From JANOXC01 sp031418215 (GTDB lineage Bacteria > Bacteroidota > Bacteroidia > AKYH767-A > OLB10), in contig JANOXC010000075.1 in the NCBI GenBank assembly GCA_031418215.1, positions 1-30,433 of the forward strand: a DNA stretch of 30,433 nucleotides, read 5' to 3'. Below are positions 23,021 through 30,433 of this stretch, one piece after another. How positions within the stretch are numbered: the first letter of the stretch is position 1; each line of letters starts with the position of its first letter. Both the position numbers and the translations under genes were made by a program. A model generated the notes under the pieces. The model was not told the DNA's origin and ran no database searches. It saw only the letters and a program-made list of their open reading frames with translations.

Positions 23021-25510
23021 ATGTCACATACACAAATTGACCTGAATAAAGTTGCCGGTATCGTTGGCGGGGTGGCTGTTATTAATAAACCTAACCTTAT
23101 AAATATATCTCATCTCCTTACCGATAGCAGGAAAGTGGTGAATACAGAATCTTCGCTTTATTTTGCCATCAAAGGACTACACCATGATGGTCATGAATTT
23201 ATTGCTGAGTTAATGCATGGAGGAGTTTGTAATTTTATCATCAGCGATATTAAATCTATTCCAAAGGATGCTAAGGTTAACTTTATTGTAGTAGAGGATC
23301 CATTGTTGGCTATGCAACAATTATCAAATTGGCATCGTGAGCAGTATATTATGCCTGTAATTGGAGTAACAGGAAGCAATGGAAAAACAATTGTTAAAGA
23401 ATGGCTTTACCAACTTTTGCGCGAAGATTATCACATTGTGCGCAGCCCAAAAAGTTATAATTCACAGGTTGGTGTGCCGCTTTCTGTATGGCAGATTAGT
23501 GATGAAGATAATCTTGGCATTTTTGAGGCCGGTATTTCCCAGCCGGAAGAAATGCAACAATTGGAAAAGATTATACACCCATCAATTGGTATCTTAACAA
23601 ATATTGGTCAGGCACATGATGAAAATTTTTTATCACAAGGACAAAAGGTTAAAGAGAAATTGAAATTGTTCAAACGTTGTGATTCAGTAATTTTCTGCAA
23701 GGATTATATTTTGATCAACGATTTAATTCAGGAAGATTTGAGTCCTGCCATTAAGTTGTTCACCTGGTCTAGAAAAACAAAAGCTGATCTTCAGGTGGCA
23801 CGCGTTGCAAAAAGTGAACACGATACGGAAATCCAGGGTATTTATAAAAATAATTTCATTAAAATACGCATTCCTTTTACCGATGAAGCTTCAGTGGAAA
23901 ACGCAATTCATTGTTGGGCATTGATGTTATTAATGGAACTAAGCAATGAAACAATAGCTCAGCGTATGGAGTTGCTAAGCCCTGTTGCGATGCGATTGGA
24001 AATGAAGGAGGGGGTTAACAATTGTTCCATCATCAATGACAGTTACAATAGTGATATTGGATCATTAACCATTGCCTTGGATTTTCTCAATCAACAAAAA
24101 CAACATTCGAGGCGGACCGTCATCCTCAGTGATATTTTACAAAGCGGGAAAAATGAGGAAATATTATACACCGAAGTCGCAAAGTTGTTGGAGCAGAAAA
24201 ACATACAAAGTGTTATTGGCATTGGACCTGCATTAAACAGGCAGCAGCATCTTTTTACAATGGAAAAAAAGTTCTATCGTGATACTGATGAGCTGTTGAG
24301 TGATTTCAATTATGGCTGGTTTAATAATGAGGCTGTACTCATAAAAGGCGCCCGGACTTTTGGTTTTGAAAGGATAAGTAAAGCTTTACAGCAAAAAGCA
24401 CATGAAACAGTTTTGGAAATTAATCTCAATGCCGTAATACATAACCTAAATCTTTTTCGTTCACGATTAAAGCCTGAAACAAAATTGATGGTGATGGTGA
24501 AGGCGTTTTCTTATGGCAGCGGCAGTTATGAAATCGCTAATACTTTACAATTTCATCGCGCAGATTATTTAGCCGTTGCTTATGCTGATGAAGGTGTTGA
24601 ATTACGCAAATCAGGAATTACATTACCCATCATGGTAATGAATCCCGAAGAACAGAGTTTTGATGCCATGATACGCTATAAGCTGGAACCTGAAATTTAC
24701 AGCTTCCGGATATTGAATCACTTTACTGATTTGCTCAAACATAAATCAGCAGAGATGAATAATGAACGCATGCCTATCCACATTGAATTGGAAACTGGCA
24801 TGCGCAGACTTGGATTTGAAGAAGCGGAATTAAATGAATTGATCATCCGAATCAAGAATAATAAATATATAAAAGTTGCCAGTGTCTTTTCTCATTTAGT
24901 AGCTGCCGACGAACCTATACACGATTCGTTTACTGAAGAACAAATAAGACTATTTGATAAAATGAGCATGCAACTGATTTCTCATTTTAAATATCCTGTA
25001 TTACGTCATATATTAAATTCTGCCGGGGTGTTGCGTTTTCCACAAGCACAATTCGATATGGCACGATTAGGAATAGGATTGCACGGAGTAGCAGCAACCA
25101 CTAATGAACAGCGTCAACTACAAATGGTCTCCACCTTAAAAACAACGGTATCTCAATTAAGACAAGTGAAAGCAGGTGAGACTGTAGGATACAGCAGAAA
25201 AGGTGTGGCAAAGCAGGATATGATGGTTGCTACTGTAGGAATTGGTTATGCTGATGGATTGAATCGAAAATTAGGCAATGGAGTAGGCAAGATGTTGGTG
25301 CTGGGGCAGTATGCTCCCATCGTCGGTAGTATTTGCATGGACATGACAATGATTGACGTGACAGGAATACCTGCCAGAGAAGGAACAGAAGTAGTGGTTT
25401 TCGGACAGGATTATTCCATCATGGAAATTGCCAAACAGCTGGATACGATTCCTTATGAAGTACTAACAAGCATTTCTGAAAGGGTGAAACGGGTTTATTT
25501 TCATGAATAA
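23021..25510 (+). CDS. Bifunctional MurF ligase-alanine racemase fusion
   Basis: This 829-residue fusion combines two peptidoglycan steps. Residues 1 to about 450 are UDP-MurNAc-tripeptide:D-Ala-D-Ala ligase (MurF), with ATP loop GVTGSNGKT (115-123), RSPKSYNSQVGVPLS, TNIGQAHDENF and NDSYNSDIGSL. Residues from about 460 are alanine racemase, with VLEINLNAVIHNLN, the PLP Lys494 in MVMVKAFSYGSGSYE, the Tyr724 region VGYSRKG, GIGYADGLNR and CMDMTMIDVT. The racemase makes D-Ala, which (after a separate ligase) feeds the MurF half. The fusion is common in Bacteroidota. The ATG directly follows the ctaA stop. Confidence 0.96.
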   Translation: MSHTQIDLNKVAGIVGGVAVINKPNLINISHLLTDSRKVVNTESSLYFAIKGLHHDGHEFIAELMHGGVCNFIISDIKSIPKDAKVNFIVVEDPLLAMQQLSNWHREQYIMPVIGVTGSNGKTIVKEWLYQLLREDYHIVRSPKSYNSQVGVPLSVWQISDEDNLGIFEAGISQPEEMQQLEKIIHPSIGILTNIGQAHDENFLSQGQKVKEKLKLFKRCDSVIFCKDYILINDLIQEDLSPAIKLFTWSRKTKADLQVARVAKSEHDTEIQGIYKNNFIKIRIPFTDEASVENAIHCWALMLLMELSNETIAQRMELLSPVAMRLEMKEGVNNCSIINDSYNSDIGSLTIALDFLNQQKQHSRRTVILSDILQSGKNEEILYTEVAKLLEQKNIQSVIGIGPALNRQQHLFTMEKKFYRDTDELLSDFNYGWFNNEAVLIKGARTFGFERISKALQQKAHETVLEINLNAVIHNLNLFRSRLKPETKLMVMVKAFSYGSGSYEIANTLQFHRADYLAVAYADEGVELRKSGITLPIMVMNPEEQSFDAMIRYKLEPEIYSFRILNHFTDLLKHKSAEMNNERMPIHIELETGMRRLGFEEAELNELIIRIKNNKYIKVASVFSHLVAADEPIHDSFTEEQIRLFDKMSMQLISHFKYPVLRHILNSAGVLRFPQAQFDMARLGIGLHGVAATTNEQRQLQMVSTLKTTVSQLRQVKAGETVGYSRKGVAKQDMMVATVGIGYADGLNRKLGNGVGKMLVLGQYAPIVGSICMDMTMIDVTGIPAREGTEVVVFGQDYSIMEIAKQLDTIPYEVLTSISERVKRVYFHE

Positions 25511-25530
25511 ATAAGGACAAATCGTTGTGC

Positions 25531-25552
25531 ATTAATTATTTTTGCAATTAAT
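25531..25552. promoter_or_regulatory. Superoxide dismutase promoter with palindrome over the -7 box
   Basis: TATTTTTG (25537-25544) is an exact TAnnTTTG box. It is bracketed by perfect inverted arms ATTAATT (25531-25537) and AATTAAT (25546-25552). A regulator bound to the arms would cover the promoter. The leader to ATG 25655 would be about 105 bases. Confidence 0.4.
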
Positions 25553-25600
25553 AACTATTATCATTTTTATTATGGCATTTCAATGCAACAATAATTAATC

Positions 25601-25630
25601 TTGATACTTGATACTAAATACTTGATACTA
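25601..25630. repeat. TTGATACT short repeats upstream of the superoxide dismutase
   Basis: TTGATACT occurs three times within 29 bases (25601, 25608 and 25622), inside the leader of the superoxide dismutase gene. It looks like a simple dispersed repeat. Confidence 0.5.
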
Positions 25631-25654
25631 ATAACAATACTAAAATCTAAAACC

Positions 25655-26254
25655 ATGTCATTCACACTACCTCAATTACCGTATGCATTCAATGCACTCG
25701 AGCCACATATTGATGCAAAAACCATGGAGATCCATCATGGCAAACATCACCAGGCTTATGTTACTAATTTGAACAATGCAACTGCAGGAACCGATGCTGA
25801 AAATATGAGCATTGAAGATCTTTGCAAAAACATTTCAAAATTCCCTATGCCAGTACGTAATAATGGCGGCGGACATTACAATCACTCCTTATTCTGGGAA
25901 TTGATGAAACCAAATGGCGGTGGCCCACCATCCGGTGCTTTGGCTGATGCCATCAATGCAACATTCGGCACTTCTGAGGAGTTCAAAACAAAATTTAATG
26001 CTGCCGGTGTTGGCCGGTTCGGCTCAGGATGGGCTTGGTTAATTAAAAACAGTGCAGGCAAACTGGAAATCTGCTCCACACCAAACCAGGATAATCCATT
26101 GATGGATGTTGCTGAAACAAAAGGCACACCAATTATCGGTCTTGATGTTTGGGAACATGCTTATTACCTCAACTACCAAAACCGCCGTCCTGACTATTGC
26201 ACAGCCTGGTGGAATGTTATTAATTGGGAAACAGCAGCGAAGCGATTCGCTTAA
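25655..26254 (+). CDS. sod: Superoxide dismutase, Fe/Mn family (Mn-like)
   Basis: It detoxifies superoxide to peroxide and oxygen in the cytoplasm. The protein is 199 residues from ATG 25655; the TTG 54 bases upstream lies in the repeat-rich leader and is unlikely. Metal ligands are His27, His77, Asp164 and His168 (DVWEHAYYL). GGGHYNHSLFW and the Gln in STPNQDNPLM resemble manganese enzymes rather than iron ones, so Mn or either metal is likely. It stands alone, with its own promoter and a hairpin-rich spacer downstream. Confidence 0.95.
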   Translation: MSFTLPQLPYAFNALEPHIDAKTMEIHHGKHHQAYVTNLNNATAGTDAENMSIEDLCKNISKFPMPVRNNGGGHYNHSLFWELMKPNGGGPPSGALADAINATFGTSEEFKTKFNAAGVGRFGSGWAWLIKNSAGKLEICSTPNQDNPLMDVAETKGTPIIGLDVWEHAYYLNYQNRRPDYCTAWWNVINWETAAKRFA

Positions 26255-26307
26255 AAGTTCGGAGCTGGGAGTTCGGTGTTCGGAGTAAATAAATTATTTT
26301 AATTCTT

Positions 26308-26439
26308 TGTAGGTGCGAGGCTCTGCCTCGTATCGTTTTAATTCTGAAGGCTTCCAGCCTGAATATTATGCTTAGTGCTAGCATACTCAGGCTGGAAGCC
26401 TTTGAAATAATATACACGAGGTGGAACCTCGCGCTTACA
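26308..26439. repeat. 132-bp triple-hairpin palindromic element
   Basis: Nested inverted repeats. The outer ends TGTAGGTGCGAGG (26308-26320) and CCTCGCGCTTACA (26427-26439) match in 11 of 13. The left hairpin is CGAGGC-TCT-GCCTCG (26316-26330) and the right one CGAGGT-GGA-ACCTCG (26417-26431). The long central stem AAGGCTTCCAGCCTGA (26347-26362) is perfectly inverted at 26387-26402. It has no coding capacity, so it is probably a mobile palindromic repeat (REP/MITE type). Confidence 0.85.
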
Positions 26440-26460
26440 GTTGAGCGCAATAAATAAAAA

Positions 26461-26487
26461 ACACGAGACATAACCTCTCACTTACAG
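26461..26487. repeat. Degenerate extra copy of the triple-hairpin right end
   Basis: ACACGAGACATAACCTCTCACTTACAG-like sequence here matches the right end at 26414-26440 in most positions but has lost the perfect hairpin. It suggests partial duplication and decay. Confidence 0.6.
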
Positions 26488-26574
26488 TCGTTTCTTGTTT
26501 ATTTGTTTATCCATTTCAAACCATAAACCGCAGACCAGAAACCAGAAACTTTTATCCTGTGAACAATATTCCAT

Positions 26575-26613
26575 AACAGCGGTCAGTTTAAGCCTGACTG
26601 CTGTTTATTTTTG
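26575..26613 (+). terminator. Terminator-like hairpin running into the AsmA-gene promoter
   Basis: AACAGCGGTCAG (26575-26586) pairs with CTGACTGCTGTT (26594-26605), 12 bp with one G-T pair, followed by TATTTTTG. It looks like an intrinsic terminator for upstream transcription. The same TATTTTTG (26606-26613) is an exact -7 box seven bases before the next ATG. Confidence 0.6.
26606..26613 (+). promoter_or_regulatory. -7 box of the AsmA-like gene
   Basis: TATTTTTG ends six bases before ATG 26620, so transcripts would be leaderless or nearly so. The -33 region falls inside the hairpin stem. Confidence 0.5.
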
Positions 26614-26619
26614 TATTCG

Positions 26620-29130
26620 ATGTCACGTCTGAAAAAAGGGTTGTTGGTTTTTGCGGGAGTGTTATTGCTGGTTTTCAGTCTGGCATGGTGTGGCGCTTTT
26701 TTTTATGAAGACGAAGTAAAAAACCTCATCATCAGCAATATCAATAAAAACCTTGATACACCGGTGCAAGTAAAGGACATTCAGTTTTCATTTATCCGTA
26801 AGTTTCCTTCTGCAACATTGGAGTTCACCGATGTGAGTATTGAGGGTAAGGGATTTAAGGAAACCGGCAAACATTTATTAAAAGCACATAAACTGAACCT
26901 TAATTTCAATTTATGGGATGTTTTTGGCGACCAGGTTGCGCTGAAGAAAATTGAAGTCAAAGAGGGAAGCGCTTTTATATATATAAATGGTAAGGGCGAG
27001 GAGAATTACGATATCTGGAAAAGTAATGATAAACAAACCGGAGGTGGATTTCAGCTGGCTTTGGAAGAAGTTATTTTGAAAGGGGTTTTTATCAACTTCA
27101 TTAATTTCCCATCAGCACAGGATTATGACCTATTGATTAATAGCGGAAAGTTAGGTGGTAAATTCAGCAATGATGAATACGACTTACAAGTCAATGCAGA
27201 AATACAGGTGGATAAGATTGAAGCTGAGAAAGTGACCTACATTCAAAAGAAGGAGGCATTGCTTGATTTATCATTGCATGTGAATAGGGTGAGTAATATA
27301 TATAACTTGAATTATGCAAAACTTAAGGTAGCAGATCTTGAGCTAAATACAAAGGGAAGCATTACAAGTTTAAAGGAGGGAAATAAAATTGCGCTTATTA
27401 TCCAATCAGAAAATGCAGGATTAAAGGAGTTGTTATCGCTGCTGCCGGATGCGGAAAAGAGTAAACTAAAGCAATATAATTATAACGGCAGGATAAATTT
27501 TACGGCCTCTATAGACGGCATTTCTACAAAATTCAAAACACCACTAATAAAAGCAACATTTTCTTCAGCCAATACTTCCATTAAACCTGCTGATAGTGAT
27601 TTGATTTTAGAACGAATTCGTTTCAACGGGTTTTATACAAACCGCAAATCACCGGCACGACCCGTTAGTATGGTTTCATTTTCCAATGTCAGTGCAGTCC
27701 TCGATCGGCAACCGCTTTCGGGTAGTATTTTAATTGAGAATCTTTCTTCACCATGGGTTAGCGGTAATGTGACAGGGAATATAAACCTGCAAACACTGTC
27801 CGCTTTTTATAAACCCGATACCATCAACAGTATGAAAGGTCATGCTAAAATTAATTTGCAGTTTGCAGGCCAATCAGGAAATGCTGCGGGATATACTTCA
27901 ACCGGCACAATAAATCTTGAGCATGTTTCTTTTACAATTAAGCAAAAGGCGGCCGACTTCGAAGAGTTTAATGGCTTGTTTACATTTAGCGGAAACCAAT
28001 TCAATATAAATAATCTTATTGGTCAGGCAGCAGGAAGCGACTTTACTATCAAAGGGAGTATAGATAATTTTTTTACTTTCCTCTTTCAGAAAAATCAAAC
28101 GTTGACAGGAAAAATACAACTCACGAGTCGCAACCTTGATCTGAATGAGTTATTGGAAGATAAAAAGAAAACGAATGCCAATGATACGGCCTATTACCTT
28201 GATATCAGCGAGCATTTTAACATGTTGCTTGACTTGAACATTGGCATCATTTCATTCAAGAAATTCCAGGCATGGAATCTAAAGGGAAATATAGCAGTTC
28301 GCAATAAGATCCTGAGTACAAATAACCTTTCTTTTAATTCAATGAGTGGCCAGTTTAAACTTGCCGGCGCCATCAATACACAACAGTCGCAAAACATTCT
28401 CATTTCTTGTAATGCCAAAGTGATTAAAATTGATATCAATCAATTGTTTTATGAAACAGGAAATTTCGGTCAGGATATCATTCAGGATAATAATCTGCGT
28501 GGTATTCTTACAGCTGATGTAATGTTCAGTGGAGTATGGACGAAATCGTTTCATTGCTATATGGATAAAATTGTTGCACATAGCAATTTTACGATTGAAC
28601 AAGGTGAATTAATCAAGTTTCAACCAATGTTTGCGTTGTCGAAATACATTAAGGGAGCTGATCTGCAGAATATTAAATTCTCAACATTAAAAAATACCAT
28701 TGAAATCAAACAGGAAAAAATAATTATTCCCGCCATGGAGATAAAATCATCTGCACTGGAATTAATGGCCAGCGGAACACATACGTTTGACAATATGGTG
28801 GATTATAAAGTACAGCTTTTCTTGTCTCAGATAACAGGCAAGAAAGTGAAGGAGATGAATACGGAATTTGGAAAGATTGCAGATGACGGTTTGGGGCGCA
28901 CGAAAATATTTCTTACTGTAAAAGGTCCTATGGCTGATCCAAAGATCAAGTATGATTCGGAAGGGATGGAAGAGAAAATTGTGAATGATATCAGGAAGGA
29001 AAACCAAAATTTGAAAAGTGCTTTAAATAAAGAATTTGGTTGGTTTAAGAAGGATACCACCCTTGTTAAAGATGCCCCTCAGAAAAAGAAGAAAGAAGAA
29101 TTACAATTAGAGCGTGGGGACAATGATTAA
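26620..29130 (+). CDS. AsmA-family envelope protein
   Basis: This 836-residue protein has one N-terminal membrane helix (about residues 7-28) followed by a large periplasmic region. NINKNLDTPVQVKDIQFSFIRKFPSATLEFTDVSIEG and the C-terminal GTHTFDNMVDYKVQLFLSQITGKKVKE ... RTKIFLTVKGPMADPKIKYD match AsmA-like proteins, long beta-rich grooves thought to move or organise lipids between the membranes. The C-terminal tail is highly charged (KKKKEELQLERGDND). The start at ATG 26620 follows from the -7 box just upstream; a TTG nine bases earlier lies in the box. The substrate is unknown. It ends convergent to the gene at the right edge. Confidence 0.85.
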   Translation: MSRLKKGLLVFAGVLLLVFSLAWCGAFFYEDEVKNLIISNINKNLDTPVQVKDIQFSFIRKFPSATLEFTDVSIEGKGFKETGKHLLKAHKLNLNFNLWDVFGDQVALKKIEVKEGSAFIYINGKGEENYDIWKSNDKQTGGGFQLALEEVILKGVFINFINFPSAQDYDLLINSGKLGGKFSNDEYDLQVNAEIQVDKIEAEKVTYIQKKEALLDLSLHVNRVSNIYNLNYAKLKVADLELNTKGSITSLKEGNKIALIIQSENAGLKELLSLLPDAEKSKLKQYNYNGRINFTASIDGISTKFKTPLIKATFSSANTSIKPADSDLILERIRFNGFYTNRKSPARPVSMVSFSNVSAVLDRQPLSGSILIENLSSPWVSGNVTGNINLQTLSAFYKPDTINSMKGHAKINLQFAGQSGNAAGYTSTGTINLEHVSFTIKQKAADFEEFNGLFTFSGNQFNINNLIGQAAGSDFTIKGSIDNFFTFLFQKNQTLTGKIQLTSRNLDLNELLEDKKKTNANDTAYYLDISEHFNMLLDLNIGIISFKKFQAWNLKGNIAVRNKILSTNNLSFNSMSGQFKLAGAINTQQSQNILISCNAKVIKIDINQLFYETGNFGQDIIQDNNLRGILTADVMFSGVWTKSFHCYMDKIVAHSNFTIEQGELIKFQPMFALSKYIKGADLQNIKFSTLKNTIEIKQEKIIIPAMEIKSSALELMASGTHTFDNMVDYKVQLFLSQITGKKVKEMNTEFGKIADDGLGRTKIFLTVKGPMADPKIKYDSEGMEEKIVNDIRKENQNLKSALNKEFGWFKKDTTLVKDAPQKKKKEELQLERGDND

Positions 29131-29131
29131 T

Positions 29132-29155
29132 AGAACAGGAATCAATTCCTATTCT
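29132..29155. terminator. Hairpin between convergent genes
   Basis: AGAACAGGAAT (29132-29142) pairs with ATTCCTATTCT (29145-29155) with one mismatch. It sits between two convergent genes 34 bases apart and may stop both. There is no clear T-run, and the 2-base loop means the innermost pairs would open. Confidence 0.4.
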
Positions 29156-29164
29156 GAGGGATAA

Positions 29165-30433
29165 TTAATTTATCAAAAGCTTATTAAGAACCTGCGAATA
29201 AAATGGCTCTTTCAATGCAGCCAGTTCTTCCTTCAGCTTAGTTGCTTTTTTTGTATTTCCACTCAGTGAATGAGCTATTGATTTAAAAATTAGCTCATGA
29301 TGTTTTATCGTAAATCCTTTTACATCATTTAATGTTTCAAGGAAATACAAAGCCTGGTTATTATTTTTCTTGATATATTCCTTCAATCCTTTCAACCCGC
29401 TAACCGTATCATTCAATGAGGCATGATCAGCCATGGCATCCTGCAATTGTTGTATGATAATATCATAAGCCGAATCTTCGTATGTAGAGTGATTAACGGC
29501 TTCATTAATTAGATAAAGGTAAAACCGCAGGAAACAAATTTCTATCCAGGATTTTTTTACCTGGCTTCTGAACCCATTTCTATACAGTAAGTGCTCTGCT
29601 TCATTTAGCAGCAAAAGTGATGCATTGTAATCGCCAAGGTCTCCTTTCAATAATGCAATGCCATATTTAATAAATGCAAGCGCCTCTTTATCCTCAAATT
29701 TCCTGGCTTCTTCACCAAGCACCTCGAGGGATTTTATTTTTACGTCTGGCTTAGATGCTGCATCATAAATATATGCATTGGTCAATAATTCTAAACGCAA
29801 TCCTAATTCATTCAATTTAACCTGTTCCGGTTGATCAGTAATTGATTTTAGAAATGGAGCAAGATGTGATATTCGGTTATCAATTCTTAAACCAATACGT
29901 ATCAACTGGTTTAATAATTCATAACGGTTCGTATCATCACCTGTTTTACTCAATAAAACGGCAAGGTTGTTAAAATGCAATAGGAGTTTTTCCTGCATAT
30001 TCCCTGATCGCATGGATTGTTGCAGCAAATGCGCAGTTTGAAATCCACTCAAAACAAGGGAATTTTGAAAATCCAACTTAACAAGTAAGGAGGAATAAGT
30101 CTCAATTACTTTTTCAAGATTTTTTGACCGGCTTAGGAAATGTTTATTGGCTTGACGGAAGAAGGAAAGCAATAATTCATAGGCTCCTTCTTGTTCCAGC
30201 TGAATAACAAATTGATCAACTTGTTCATTCAATTCTCTTGAAGGAGGAGCCGTCAACATACTAATTACATTGGTGTATTGCTCCAGCAAGGCCTGGTGAC
30301 GTGTGGATTCTTCCAAAAATTGAAGATATTCACCTGAACTCAAAATGATAGTTAGATCTTGCTCAATTTCCACCAAAACCTGCTTGATCTCTGATGCTCT
30401 GAACCGTTTAAATCGGCCTTTCGAAAGGGCAAG
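29165..30433 (-). CDS. Helical (TPR-like) protein of unknown function, 5' end outside window
   Basis: The frame is open from the stop at 29165 to the right edge. The codons beyond 30376 continue (…KGRFKRFRASEIKQVLVEIEQD…), so the start is not in the window and at least 422 residues are visible. The protein looks almost wholly alpha-helical, with repeated pairs of helices such as AYELLLSFFRQANKHFLSRS, ALAFIKYGIALLKGDLGDYNASLLLLNEAEHLL and IFKSIAHSLSGNTKKATKLKEELAALK, which recall TPR-type solenoids. No catalytic motif, signal or membrane segment is visible in this part. I do not recognise the family. Confidence 0.75.
   Translation of the reverse strand, partial: LALSKGRFKRFRASEIKQVLVEIEQDLTIILSSGEYLQFLEESTRHQALLEQYTNVISMLTAPPSRELNEQVDQFVIQLEQEGAYELLLSFFRQANKHFLSRSKNLEKVIETYSSLLVKLDFQNSLVLSGFQTAHLLQQSMRSGNMQEKLLLHFNNLAVLLSKTGDDTNRYELLNQLIRIGLRIDNRISHLAPFLKSITDQPEQVKLNELGLRLELLTNAYIYDAASKPDVKIKSLEVLGEEARKFEDKEALAFIKYGIALLKGDLGDYNASLLLLNEAEHLLYRNGFRSQVKKSWIEICFLRFYLYLINEAVNHSTYEDSAYDIIIQQLQDAMADHASLNDTVSGLKGLKEYIKKNNNQALYFLETLNDVKGFTIKHHELIFKSIAHSLSGNTKKATKLKEELAALKEPFYSQVLNKLLIN

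Larger units (their letters stand above)
26255..26619. other. Gene-free, repeat-rich stretch between sod and the AsmA gene
   Basis: No gene is seen. It holds an AGTTCGGAG-type short repeat (about 26256-26286), the 132-bp triple-hairpin element (26308-26439), a degenerate copy of that element's right end (26461-26487) and a terminator-like hairpin touching the next promoter (26575-26613). Confidence 0.7.

Overview
The window looks like chromosome from an aerobic, AT-rich member of the Bacteroidota, probably near Chitinophagales/Sphingobacteriia (the order is a guess). Evidence: a secreted protein with a type IX secretion C-terminal domain, a MurF-alanine racemase fusion, a DUF2480 gene closing a suf operon, a heme A synthase, almost no Shine-Dalgarno sequences, and nine exact TAnnTTTG -7 promoter boxes, many just upstream of start codons.

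Layout. 1-2290 is the distal part of a type II (probably II-C) CRISPR-Cas locus: the 3' part of cas1, complete cas2, and an array of 16 repeats and 15 spacers. cas9 should lie left of the window. 2292-5016 is leftward accessory DNA: a hipBA toxin-antitoxin pair with two palindromic operator candidates, and an unrecognised 269-residue gene. It stops near a tRNA-Ser(GGA) gene at 5335-5422, the kind of place where genomic islands end.

5701-11726 is mostly housekeeping: a seven-repeat secreted propeller-like protein, tatD and ansA (joined by an odd chain of overlapping mini-ORFs), a GT9 glycosyltransferase, and thiL. 12007-18793 is a complete suf iron-sulfur operon, sufA-B-C-D-S-E-T plus DUF2480. 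It covers sulfur extraction (SufS/SufE), cluster assembly (SufBCD) and carrier/maturation (SufA, SufT). 18975-26254 holds a polyprenyl diphosphate synthase, dnaG, ctaA, murF-alr and a Mn-type superoxide dismutase. An AsmA-like envelope protein follows, and the right edge cuts a helical protein of unknown function.

Intergenic DNA carries several small repeat families. One has a CCCTCTCC/GGAGAGGG hairpin core followed by GAGGTGAGGT-like sequence; it sits in four spacers in and around the suf operon. A 132-bp triple-hairpin element follows the superoxide dismutase gene. No new multi-gene system is clearly visible. The best leads are the tracrRNA-like candidate beside the array, the unknown gene next to hipBA, the tatD-ansA overlap chain, and the hairpin repeats inside the suf operon.
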